Origin: Oscillatoriales cyanobacterium PMM_0080 | GTDB taxonomy: Bacteria > Cyanobacteriota > Cyanobacteriia > Cyanobacteriales > Microcoleaceae | Assembly: GCA_949127775.1 (NCBI GenBank) | Contig: CASBQF010000018.1 | Location: 1-37,287, forward strand | Direction of reading: 5' to 3' | Length of the DNA: 37,287 nt | Part shown: positions 7,619-15,677 of the stretch, piece after piece | Position numbering within the stretch: position 1 is the stretch's first letter | Layout of the letters: every line of letters starts with the position of its first letter | The notes under the pieces: generated by a model | Database searches by the model: none | Told to the model about the DNA's origin: nothing | The model's input: only the letters and a program-made list of their open reading frames with translations | Made by a program: the position numbers and the translations under genes

Positions 7619-10234
7619 ATGCAACCGAATAACCCAAACCAATTTACCGAAAAAGCCTGGGAAGCCCTCGCCCGCACGCCAGAAGTTGTCAAAGCTGCCC
7701 AGCAGCAACAGCTAGAAAGCGAACACTTGATGAAGGCTTTGCTGGAACAAGAATCTGGACTGGCTAGCAGCTTATTTAAAAAAGCAGGCGTACCATTAGC
7801 CAAATTGCGCGATCGTACTGATGAGTTTATCAACAGTCAGCCAAAAATCTCTGGAACCGGTGGCAATGTCTATCTCGGCCGTTCCTTGGACACTTTACTC
7901 GATCGGGCTGAAACTTATCGAAAAGACTACGGTGATGAATTTATCTCGATCGAACACCTGATACTAGGGTACATCAAAGATGACCGCTTTGGCAAAAATT
8001 TGTTACAAGAATTTAAACTAGATGAAACCAAACTCAAAGAAATAATTACCCAAGTCCGGGGGAAGAACAAAGTGACCGATCAAAATCCAGAAGGCAAATA
8101 CGAAGCGCTGGAAAAATATGGCCGAGATTTGACAGAAGCAGCGCGTCAAGGCAAACTCGATCCAGTCATCGGACGAGATGACGAAATCCGTCGCACGATT
8201 CAAATATTGAGCCGCCGCACCAAAAACAACCCCGTATTAATCGGGGAACCGGGAGTAGGAAAAACTGCAATCGCCGAAGGACTCGCCCAACGAATTATCA
8301 CCGGAGATGTGCCACAATCTCTCAAAGACCGACAATTAATCAGCTTAGATATGGGTGCATTAATTGCCGGTGCAAAATTCCGGGGAGAATTTGAGGAACG
8401 TTTGAAAGCGGTGCTCAAAGAAGTGATGGATAGTAATGGCAAAGTCATCCTATTTATTGATGAAATTCACACTGTTGTCGGTGCCGGTGCAAGTCAAGGA
8501 TCGATGGATGCTGGCAACTTGCTGAAACCGATGTTAGCGAGGGGAGAATTGCGCTGTATCGGTGCTACTACTCTCGATGAATACCGCAAGTATCTAGAAA
8601 AAGATGCAGCCCTAGAACGCCGTTTTCAACAAGTTTATGTTGACCAGCCGACAGTTGAAGATACTATCTCAATTCTGCGAGGTTTGAAGGAACGATACGA
8701 AGTTCACCACGGTGTTAAAATTTCCGATAATGCGTTAGTGGCGGCGGCTACTTTGTCAACTCGATATATTAGCGATCGCTTCCTTCCTGACAAAGCCATT
8801 GATTTGATGGACGAAGCGGCAGCTAAACTCAAAATGGAAATTACTTCCAAGCCGGAAGAACTAGACGAAATCGATCGCAAGGTTTTGCAGCTAGAAATGG
8901 AAAGATTGTCGCTGCAAAAAGAAAGCAATGCTGCATCGATCGACCGTTTGGAAAGACTAGAAAAAGACTTAGCAAATCTCAAGGAACAGCAAAGCGGCTT
9001 GAATGCGCAATGGCAATCCGAAAAAGGTGTCATCGACAGCATTCAAAAAATCAAAGAACAGATAGATAAGACGAACATTGAAATTCAACAAGCAGAACTA
9101 AAATACGATCTTAACCGTGCTGCCGAGTTGAAGTATGGCACATTAACCGAGTTACACAAACAACTGGAAGAAGCGGAAGCTAAGCTGACAGCAAGTCAAA
9201 TTACAGGTAAAACTCTGCTGCGGGAAGAAGTCACCGAATCTGATATTGCTGAGATTATTTCTAAGTGGACGGGAATTCCGATTAGCAAGTTAGTTGAATC
9301 GGAAATGCAGAAACTTTTGCACTTGGAAGATGAACTACACAAGCGGGTAATTGGACAGGATGAAGCGGTGACGGCGGTTGCAGATGCAATTCAGCGATCG
9401 CGCGCAGGTTTAGCTGACCCAAATCGTCCGGTTGCTAGTTTTATTTTCCTTGGCCCCACGGGTGTTGGTAAAACGGAATTAGCCAAAGCATTAGCGTCTT
9501 ATCTGTTCGACACCGAAGAGGCGATCGTGCGAATTGATATGTCGGAATATATGGAAAAACACGCAGTTTCGCGGTTAATTGGTGCGCCTCCGGGATACGT
9601 CGGCTACGATGAAGGTGGACAATTAACTGAGGCTGTGCGTCGCCGTCCTTACTCGGTGATTCTATTCGATGAAATCGAGAAAGCGCACCCGGATGTCTTC
9701 AATATTATGCTGCAAATTCTGGACGATGGCCGCGTTACTGATGCTCAAGGTCATACGGTAGACTTTAAGAATTCTGTAATTATTATGACATCAAATGTCG
9801 GCTCTCAATACATTTTAGATGTGGCGGGAGATGAGGAACAAATGCGGAGTCGGGTAATGGAGTCGATGCGGGCTACTTTCCGCCCAGAATTCTTGAACCG
9901 GATTGATGAGATGATTATTTTCCACAGTTTGACTAAGCCTGAATTGCGGCAGATTGTGCTGTTGCAAGTTAAGCGCTTGGAAAAACGTTTGGCCGATCGC
10001 AAAATGTCGCTGAAATTGTCGGAATCGGCGATCGACTTTTTAGCAGAAATAGGATTTGACCCGGTATATGGTGCGCGGCCTTTGAAACGGGGAATTCAAC
10101 GGGAGTTGGAAACGCAAATGGCGAAGGGTATTTTGCGGGGAGATTTTGTGGATGGGGATACAATTTTTGTGGATATCGAGAATGAAAGATTGGCGTTTAA
10201 AAGGCTGCCGGCTGGGTTGGTAATTGCAAAATAA
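7619..10234 (+). CDS. clpB: ATP-dependent disaggregase ClpB (ClpB1-like)
   Basis: An 871-aa Hsp100 chaperone that extracts polypeptides from aggregates together with DnaK/DnaJ/GrpE in the cytoplasm. The order is an N-domain (residues 1-150, two Clp repeat motifs), AAA1 with Walker A GEPGVGKT near residue 205 and Walker [11 protein letters not shown], a coiled-coil middle domain (about 410-530, rich in E/K/Q), and AAA2 with Walker A GPTGVGKT near 605, the pore loop [11 protein letters not shown] and Walker [12 protein letters not shown]. Its N-terminus ([16 protein letters not shown]) resembles the heat-inducible ClpB1 of Synechocystis as I remember it. An upstream in-frame ATG at 7547 adds 24 residues that do not fit the family, so the ATG at 7619 is preferred. 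Confidence 0.97.
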   Translation: MQPNNPNQFTEKAWEALARTPEVVKAAQQQQLESEHLMKALLEQESGLASSLFKKAGVPLAKLRDRTDEFINSQPKISGTGGNVYLGRSLDTLLDRAETYRKDYGDEFISIEHLILGYIKDDRFGKNLLQEFKLDETKLKEIITQVRGKNKVTDQNPEGKYEALEKYGRDLTEAARQGKLDPVIGRDDEIRRTIQILSRRTKNNPVLIGEPGVGKTAIAEGLAQRIITGDVPQSLKDRQLISLDMGALIAGAKFRGEFEERLKAVLKEVMDSNGKVILFIDEIHTVVGAGASQGSMDAGNLLKPMLARGELRCIGATTLDEYRKYLEKDAALERRFQQVYVDQPTVEDTISILRGLKERYEVHHGVKISDNALVAAATLSTRYISDRFLPDKAIDLMDEAAAKLKMEITSKPEELDEIDRKVLQLEMERLSLQKESNAASIDRLERLEKDLANLKEQQSGLNAQWQSEKGVIDSIQKIKEQIDKTNIEIQQAELKYDLNRAAELKYGTLTELHKQLEEAEAKLTASQITGKTLLREEVTESDIAEIISKWTGIPISKLVESEMQKLLHLEDELHKRVIGQDEAVTAVADAIQRSRAGLADPNRPVASFIFLGPTGVGKTELAKALASYLFDTEEAIVRIDMSEYMEKHAVSRLIGAPPGYVGYDEGGQLTEAVRRRPYSVILFDEIEKAHPDVFNIMLQILDDGRVTDAQGHTVDFKNSVIIMTSNVGSQYILDVAGDEEQMRSRVMESMRATFRPEFLNRIDEMIIFHSLTKPELRQIVLLQVKRLEKRLADRKMSLKLSESAIDFLAEIGFDPVYGARPLKRGIQRELETQMAKGILRGDFVDGDTIFVDIENERLAFKRLPAGLVIAK

Positions 10235-10239
10235 CAGTA

Positions 10240-10347
10240 GTAAGGTGCACATTTCGCACCCTACTTTGCCCCAAGTAATGGTAAGGTGCGCAATGCGCAC
10301 CTTACAGTGGTTCTGCGTAGTCGTAAGGTGCGCATTGCGCACCCTAC
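10240..10347. repeat. Three 25-bp palindromes (GTAAGGTGCGCA..)
   Basis: Palindromes at 10240-10264, 10281-10305 and 10323-10347 share GTAAGGTGC...GCACCYTAC. The last two are nearly identical and each is followed by AGTGGTT. They lie between clpB and the shared terminator. Confidence 0.88.
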
Positions 10348-10369
10348 AGTGGTTTTTTAATGCCATACA

Positions 10370-10404
10370 AAAAAACCCGGCTTCTCAAAGAAACCGGGTT
10401 TTTA
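10370..10404. terminator. Bidirectional terminator between clpB and crtR
   Basis: AAACCCGG and TT pair with AA and CCGGGTTT around CTTCTCAAAGAA, with an A run on the left and a T run on the right. It lies between convergent clpB and crtR and suits both strands. The AAACCCGGTTTCT motif recurs at 22216 and 34395-34546. Confidence 0.85.
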
Positions 10405-11295
10405 TTACTCAGACGCTTTCTTGTGATGCAACCTAATCCCTAAAAAGATGTCATATATAAAACTCCAAAAGTCTTTTCTCCCTTCCAATATTCCCAGACT
10501 TTGAGGAGAACCCTTCTCATCCAATAGCGGCTTTACAGCTTCATAAGCAGGCTTGTAATTGTACCAAGGAATGGAAGGCCATAAATGATGAATCAGATGA
10601 TAATTCTGACCCAAAATTAAGACATTGAGAATCGCATTTGGATAGACTCTAGCATTTTTCCAGCGATCCCGATCGTGAAACGGACGGTGCGGTAAATAAT
10701 CAAAAAATAACCCCAACGCTAACCCCACCACCAAAGCCGGAGAAAACCAAAAATTCAGTACATAACCTAAATGGTCGTATTGAATCGAGATATACACGAT
10801 CGCAATCACAAACAAGCGACTAAAAAACCATTCCCACAGTTCATTTTTTCGCCATAGCTTGCGCTTAAAAAAGAAAATCTCGTGGTAAAAAAACCTCGCA
10901 GCAATTAGCCACAGAGGCCCACCAGTCGAAACATAATGATCTGGGTCGTTTTCTGGATCGTTAACGTGGGCGTGATGCTGCATATGTACCCGTGTAAACA
11001 CCGGATAAGCAAAACCCAACATCAGCGCACTACCATGTCCCAAAATAGCGTTCATCCTGCGATCGCGATGGGCACTATTGTGAGACGCATCGTGAATCAC
11101 TGTGCCCGCGATGTGCAAAGCCAACACATTCAGTGAAAAACAGCACCATTGGGGCCAGTTTCCGTACCAAAAACCCACAAACGAAATTGCGATAATCGCT
11201 AGTGCACTCAAAAACAGTAGCAGCGTCGGATTCAAGTCACCCGGAGGACTTAGAAACTCTTTCGGCACTGTCAGCGGCCGTCCTGCCTCCGACAT
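10405..11295 (-). CDS. crtR: Beta-carotene hydroxylase
   Basis: A 296-aa membrane-bound di-iron hydroxylase that adds 3-OH groups to beta-ionone rings on the path to zeaxanthin. It belongs to the fatty acid desaturase-like CrtR type of cyanobacteria. The histidine clusters are HDASHNSAH, HMQHHAH and HLIHH, as expected for this family, and several long hydrophobic segments span the membrane. The N-terminal TVPKEFLSPPGDLNPT matches cyanobacterial CrtR as I remember it. A GTG at 11307 is in-frame, but AAGGAG sits 11 bases ahead of the ATG at 11295, which I chose. Desaturases share the His boxes, but the overall pattern and length fit CrtR better. Confidence 0.93.
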   Translation of the reverse strand: MSEAGRPLTVPKEFLSPPGDLNPTLLLFLSALAIIAISFVGFWYGNWPQWCCFSLNVLALHIAGTVIHDASHNSAHRDRRMNAILGHGSALMLGFAYPVFTRVHMQHHAHVNDPENDPDHYVSTGGPLWLIAARFFYHEIFFFKRKLWRKNELWEWFFSRLFVIAIVYISIQYDHLGYVLNFWFSPALVVGLALGLFFDYLPHRPFHDRDRWKNARVYPNAILNVLILGQNYHLIHHLWPSIPWYNYKPAYEAVKPLLDEKGSPQSLGILEGRKDFWSFIYDIFLGIRLHHKKASE

Positions 11296-11472
11296 CTTTG
11301 TTAACACTCCTTAATATTTCACCCTTGCGTAGTATAAGATACCAGACTCTAAATAGTAAAGTTTTGTGAAATAATAGGCATTTAGTAATTCAGACAAAAA
11401 AAGGGAACCACCAATATCCAATACTTCGGATACCCAGTTCCGCCCGCGTAGCGGTGCCCGCCCGCGAAGCGT

Positions 11473-11500
11473 CGCCCGATCGCCCGATCGCCCGATCGCC
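11473..11500 (+). repeat. CGCCCGAT tandem repeat (HIP1-like)
   Basis: About 3.5 copies of CGCCCGAT, creating overlapping CGATCG words. It lies in the 11308-11752 gap between divergent crtR and pyk. That gap otherwise holds a short GC-rich direct repeat at 11440-11475 and presumably both promoters; I see no gene in it. Confidence 0.85.
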
Positions 11501-11752
11501 CAATTCCCATCGGTATATCTGTATATTTGTCAAGGATTAAATCTAAAGTCATTTTGAAGAAAAGCCGATCGCACTGAAAAGATTATCGATCGGTAATAAA
11601 GTCAGATATTCTAGAGTGTGGCGAATTCCTACTGTTCGTGACGATCGACAAACTTTTAAGAATTAAGACGTGCATCATTGGTTGTAGTAATCAATAGCAA
11701 AAACTTAGCCGAAATTTAAACAATAAATCCTCCAGCCACCCCATTTCAATTC

Positions 11753-13540
11753 ATGCAACTGCAAAAAGCCCTACGCCGAACCAAAATAGTCGCCACCATT
11801 GGCCCAGCTACTTCTGACCCACAAGTGCTGCGCCAGCTTATAGAAGCCGGTGCGACAACTTTGCGACTCAACTTTTCCCACGGAACAGAAGCAGACCACG
11901 AGCGCAGCATCCGCTTAATCCGGCAAACATCCTTTGAACTCAACCAACCGGTTGCCATCCTCCAAGACCTCCAAGGCCCGAAAATTCGTTTAGGCCGCTT
12001 TGAAACAGGGTCGATAGTTGTCAAAAACGGCGAGCCTTTTATTTTAACCAGCCGCCCGGTTCCAGGCACCGAGTTAATTTCGTCCGTCACCTACGAACCT
12101 CTAGCAGAGGAAGTGACCGAGGGTGCAGTGATTCTACTTGACGACGGGAAAGTGGAAATGGTCGTCGAAAAAGTAGACCGCAATTCCCGCGAATTGTACT
12201 GTCGCGTCGTTGTTGGGGGCCCACTTTCCAACAACAAAGGCGTGAATTTTCCCGGTGTTTATCTGTCAATTAAAGCCCTGACAGATAAAGACCGCAAAGA
12301 TTTAATGTTCGGACTCGACCAAGGTGTCGATTGGGTAGCACTGAGCTTTGTGCGGAATCCCCAGGATATGCTCGAAATTAAGGAACTGATAGCCAGTGCG
12401 GGTAAGCAAGTACCGGTGATCGCGAAGATCGAAAAGCACGAGGCGATCGAGCAAATGGAGGAAATCCTGGCTCTTTGTAACGGCGTGATGGTCGCGCGGG
12501 GCGATTTGGGAGTAGAACTTCCCGCCGAAGACGTGCCGATTTTGCAAAAGCGATTGATTGCAACTTCTAATCGCATGGGGATTCCGGTAATTACCGCTAC
12601 CCAGATGCTCGACAGCATGGTCAACAATCCTCGTCCTACCCGCGCCGAGATTTCGGACGTAGCAAACGCGATTCTGGATGGAACAGATGCGGTGATGCTC
12701 TCGAATGAAACTGCTGTCGGCAATTTCCCCGTCGAAGCAGTAGCGACGATGGCGAGAATTGCGGTGCGGATGGAGAGGGAAGGAATTAGGGGCAATATTA
12801 GGAATGTAGAAGATATTGGTCGATCGATCACCAACGGCATCAGTCAAGCCGTCAGTCAAATTGCCGAACAGTTGAACGCAGCAGCAATTATGACACTGAC
12901 AAAAACTGGTGCTACAGCCCGAAATGTCTCCAAGTTCCGCCCCAAAACCCCAATTTTGGCAGTTACTCCCCACGTAGATGTAGCCCGACAACTGCAACTC
13001 GTTTGGGGTGTAAAGCCTCTATTAGTGCTAGATTTGCCCTCCACCGGTCAAACATTTCAATCTGCAATCAATGTCGCCCAAGAAAAACAGCTAGTCTGCG
13101 ACGGAGATTTGGTAGTGATGACAGCCGGTACTCTGCAAGGAGTCTCTGGCTCAACTGATTTAATTAAAGTTGAGATGGTGACAGCAGTTTTAGGCACAGG
13201 AACCGGTGTCGGTTTGGGTTCGGTGAGCGGCATGGCCAGAGTTGCTCGCACTGCTGCGGATGTGGCGAATTTCCACCCAGGAGACATTTTGGTAGTAGAA
13301 CGCACCAGCGCCGATTTTGTCGAAATGATTCGGAAAGCGGCTGGTGTGGTAACAGAGGAGGAAAGTTTGACCTCCCATGCGGCGATTATCGGTTTGCGCT
13401 TGGGTGTGCCGGTGATGGTTGGTGTGGAGAATGCCACGCGGGTAATTCGGGACAAAACTATGCTGACGCTGGATATGCAGCGGGGTTTAGTTTATTCCGG
13501 GGCTAGAGCGGGCGGGACTGATGGGGAATTAGCCGTTTAA
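11753..13540 (+). CDS. pyk: Pyruvate kinase with C-terminal PEP-utiliser mobile domain
   Basis: A 595-aa glycolytic enzyme converting PEP and ADP to pyruvate and ATP in the cytoplasm. The TIM barrel starts with RRTKIVATIGPAT and LRLNFSHG, holds the catalytic Lys in PVIAKIEKHEAIE, and shows MVARGDLGVELP and the signature region ITATQMLDSM. The beta barrel B domain interrupts it after the first third. The C-terminal allosteric domain runs to about residue 475. An extra PEP-utilising mobile domain follows (GDILVVERTSADFVEMIRKA, then TSHAAIIGLRLGVPVMVG), a form known in cyanobacteria and bacilli. No strong ribosome binding site precedes the ATG. It is followed by a clear terminator. Confidence 0.97.
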   Translation: MQLQKALRRTKIVATIGPATSDPQVLRQLIEAGATTLRLNFSHGTEADHERSIRLIRQTSFELNQPVAILQDLQGPKIRLGRFETGSIVVKNGEPFILTSRPVPGTELISSVTYEPLAEEVTEGAVILLDDGKVEMVVEKVDRNSRELYCRVVVGGPLSNNKGVNFPGVYLSIKALTDKDRKDLMFGLDQGVDWVALSFVRNPQDMLEIKELIASAGKQVPVIAKIEKHEAIEQMEEILALCNGVMVARGDLGVELPAEDVPILQKRLIATSNRMGIPVITATQMLDSMVNNPRPTRAEISDVANAILDGTDAVMLSNETAVGNFPVEAVATMARIAVRMEREGIRGNIRNVEDIGRSITNGISQAVSQIAEQLNAAAIMTLTKTGATARNVSKFRPKTPILAVTPHVDVARQLQLVWGVKPLLVLDLPSTGQTFQSAINVAQEKQLVCDGDLVVMTAGTLQGVSGSTDLIKVEMVTAVLGTGTGVGLGSVSGMARVARTAADVANFHPGDILVVERTSADFVEMIRKAAGVVTEEESLTSHAAIIGLRLGVPVMVGVENATRVIRDKTMLTLDMQRGLVYSGARAGGTDGELAV

Positions 13541-13549
13541 CTAATTCTG

Positions 13550-13577
13550 ATCCCCCGCAGAAAGTACGGGGGATTTG
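13550..13577 (+). terminator. Terminator after pyk
   Basis: ATCCCCCG pairs perfectly with CGGGGGAT across a 9-base loop, 10 bases after the pyk stop. The T run is short, so efficiency is uncertain. Confidence 0.75.
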
Positions 13578-13659
13578 ACCTATTTATTTTTGTTAACAGT
13601 CAACAGTCAACACTACTTGATTTTTTATATCTGTTGTGTTAATATTCAAAATTGTCTGT

Positions 13660-13731
13660 GCCGATGTAGCTCAGGGGTAGAGTATTCGATTCGTAATCGA
13701 ACGGTCGTGGGTTCAAATCCCACCATCGGCT
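13660..13731 (+). tRNA. trnT-CGU: tRNA-Thr (anticodon CGU)
   Basis: A 72-base cloverleaf folds fully: acceptor GCCGATG/CATCGGC, D stem GCTC/GAGT, anticodon stem TTCGA/TCGAA with loop TTCGTAA (anticodon CGT at 13692-13694), and T stem GTGGG/CCCAC with loop TTCAAAT. The discriminator is T and CCA is not encoded, as is common in cyanobacteria. It reads ACG codons. Confidence 0.97.
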
Positions 13732-13755
13732 TACAAAGAAACACCTATTTTCAAG

Positions 13756-13789
13756 GGTTATACAGCTTATGAACGCTGTATAACCTTTT
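13756..13789 (+). terminator. Terminator for the tRNA gene
   Basis: An 11-bp perfect stem, GGTTATACAGC with GCTGTATAACC, an 8-base loop and then TTTT. It begins 25 bases after the tRNA and should end that single-gene transcript. Confidence 0.88.
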
Positions 13790-13829
13790 GGTGTTGCTGA
13801 GAAAGGAGTATGATTTGCTTCGGAAATTT

Positions 13830-13863
13830 AGAGTAGGGGCAATTCATGAATTGCCCCTACTCT
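13830..13863. repeat. Perfect 34-nt palindrome
   Basis: The sequence reads the same on both strands, with arms AGAGTAGGGGCAATTCA and its complement and no spacer. It can form a cruciform or a tight hairpin. The surrounding 13790-14038 gap holds no gene. Confidence 0.95.
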
Positions 13864-14038
13864 TTCATTTCAGGGATTACTATAGCGAGTGAATCATACC
13901 GATCGCTCTTACCATCCAAGTAAACCCCAAAACGGCTCTAAATCTCAGCTTGTGGCGAGCTAGGTGCAACAAATCATCGTTGATTTAACATATAGTGCCC
14001 GGAGTTGGCAAGATTGTCGATCGTACTCAGCTTGAGTT

Positions 14039-14755
14039 ATGACTGATTCGGAGTCACATCAGTCACAAGGAGAGCCCGTGAAATATTTTTCAGTAGTAAT
14101 GTATTTGCTGCGGGAACGGCAACAGTTTCTCGAAGAAATTCGCGACGGTGTTAAGCTCAAATCTAAAATTTTTGGTTTATTAATTTCTAGCATCCTCTTT
14201 TTTGCCATTTACGGCGCAATCTTAGGTGCATCTAGTACGTGGATGCAATGTCTGGTTTCAGCAATTAAGTTACCAGCGCTTTACTTACTGACGCTGATTA
14301 TCTGCTTTCCCACACTGTACTTTTTTAATGTCATGTTTGGTTCAAAACGAACTTTTGAGCAGTATTTGACATTGTTGATGACATCAATGGCAATGATTAG
14401 CGTTTTGCTGTTTGGATTTGCACCTGTCAGTCTCTTTTTTCTCCTCAGCAGTACCAATTACAACTTTTATCTACTGTTGAATGTTGCTATTATGGCAATC
14501 ACAGGATTTTTGGGAGTAAGTTTCATATATCAAGGAATGCACTTTCTATCCGAACAAGATGCCGAAGGCAAAGACATCAGGCTAAATATTTTGCGCTTCT
14601 GGTTGGGACTTTATGCGTTTGTTGGTAGTCAATTAGGATGGACGCTGAGACCGTTTTTTGGCGCACCAGGACAAGCTTTTCAACTATTTCGAGGCCGAGA
14701 CAGCAATTTTTATCTGAGTCTGTGGGATTCAATTAGGTCTCTGGGAGGATTTTAA
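14039..14755 (+). CDS. Polytopic membrane protein, first of a pair
   Basis: A 238-aa inner-membrane protein with about five hydrophobic spans (roughly residues 44-65, 76-97, 108-133, 138-160 and 185-203). The N-terminus is polar, with RERQQFLEEIRDGVKLKSK just before the first span. Similar cyanobacterial proteins have been auto-labelled as actin-binding WH2 proteins, a name with no visible support here. Function unknown. The next gene starts 29 bases later with a good ribosome binding site, so the two are likely an operon. The ATG has only a weak site. Confidence 0.8.
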   Translation: MTDSESHQSQGEPVKYFSVVMYLLRERQQFLEEIRDGVKLKSKIFGLLISSILFFAIYGAILGASSTWMQCLVSAIKLPALYLLTLIICFPTLYFFNVMFGSKRTFEQYLTLLMTSMAMISVLLFGFAPVSLFFLLSSTNYNFYLLLNVAIMAITGFLGVSFIYQGMHFLSEQDAEGKDIRLNILRFWLGLYAFVGSQLGWTLRPFFGAPGQAFQLFRGRDSNFYLSLWDSIRSLGGF

Positions 14756-14784
14756 TTCATGCCAAGTTAAGGAGATTTCAAATA

Positions 14785-15492
14785 GTGATACAAGCAGATT
14801 TAGATGAGTTGAGAATTTCCGAGAAAGAGTTGGAAGATTTGAGCGGAATAGCTTTAAGTGACGGTTTTGTAGCAGATTTTTACCGACCTGCTGCACTCCG
14901 AGATCCCAAAAAGCTGTTTGCTCTTTTGTTGAATGAGTTGCTGATATTTTGCGTAACATTAGTTGTTTCGCTGCCTATTGCTTTACTGACTAATCAACAT
15001 ACAGTTGGCCTTAGTGATACTGAAATACTTGTCCGGGTTTTGCAAATAACTTTAGGTTTGTCACTGGCGATTGCTGTTGCTTGGAATGTTTATAAATGGG
15101 TGAAGGCAAAGCCTCTACAAACTCTGGCCGGTCTGCTCGATGAAGTTGAGAAGTATCAGGAAGTAATTAAGGCTTTAGATATTATCGATCGCCTAACGGC
15201 TGCTGGCAATCTACAAGCCAATTTAATTAATCGAGCAGATGCTATTGAAGCGTTACAGATTACTAGGGAAAGTTTAGTCTGTGCTTTGCGGACAGAAAGA
15301 ATTATGAGGGAAAACAAGGATTTTATCGATCGCCGTTACGAGTTATTTGCTAATATTGAAAGTAATTTGGCTGCATTGATGGCCGTCAATGTGAGCGATC
15401 GGGCGACTGAATACGGGCGGTTGCTAAATGAGGCTCTGGAAATTGGGATGAGCGTGCACAAAGAGGTAAGAAAGTTGCAAAATGGCAAGTAA
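14785..15492 (+). CDS. Membrane protein of unknown function, second of a pair
   Basis: A 235-aa protein with two hydrophobic spans (about residues 49-70 and 80-103). A helical cytoplasmic C-terminal half is rich in Leu, Glu and Ala with coiled-coil character (LLDEVEKYQEVIKALDIIDRL and onward). It starts with GTG: AAGGAGA lies nine bases upstream and there is no suitable ATG, so the start is well supported. It presumably works with the polytopic protein encoded just ahead of it. I do not recognise a named domain. Confidence 0.8.
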   Translation: MIQADLDELRISEKELEDLSGIALSDGFVADFYRPAALRDPKKLFALLLNELLIFCVTLVVSLPIALLTNQHTVGLSDTEILVRVLQITLGLSLAIAVAWNVYKWVKAKPLQTLAGLLDEVEKYQEVIKALDIIDRLTAAGNLQANLINRADAIEALQITRESLVCALRTERIMRENKDFIDRRYELFANIESNLAALMAVNVSDRATEYGRLLNEALEIGMSVHKEVRKLQNGK

Positions 15493-15507
15493 ATTCAAAT
15501 TACAGGT

Positions 15508-15664
15508 TCGTAGTCAGGACTTTAGTCCTTCCATCAGGTTTGTAGTGAGGACTTTAGTCCTTCCATCTAAGTTTTAAATGACAGGTTCGCAGTCAGGTTT
15601 GTAGTGAGGACTTTAGTCCTTCGATCTGAGTTTTGAAGGACTAAAGTCCTTACTACAAACCTTT
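15508..15664. repeat. Cluster of GTAGTGAGGACTTTAGTCCTTC repeats
   Basis: Three direct copies and one inverted copy of a unit with palindromic core AGGACTTTAGTCCT fill the gap between the convergent membrane-pair operon and mutS. The inverted copy can pair with its neighbour to form a long hairpin that could end transcription from both sides. Related single copies occur at 22845-22875 and, degenerate, at 24063-24093. Confidence 0.92.
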
Positions 15665-15677
15665 TTTGGTTAGAATT

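Noticed and set aside
10040-10436. 108-aa and 70-aa ORFs around 10240-10347
   Set aside because: Their repeated RCALRTLQWF-like sequence is just the palindromic repeats being translated.
12259-12997. Overlapping minus-strand ORFs of 193 and 231 aa inside pyk
   Set aside because: They are shadows of the strongly supported pyruvate kinase frame.
13575-13772. 65-aa plus-strand ORF after pyk
   Set aside because: It runs across the tRNA-Thr gene; its apparent motif is the translated tRNA.
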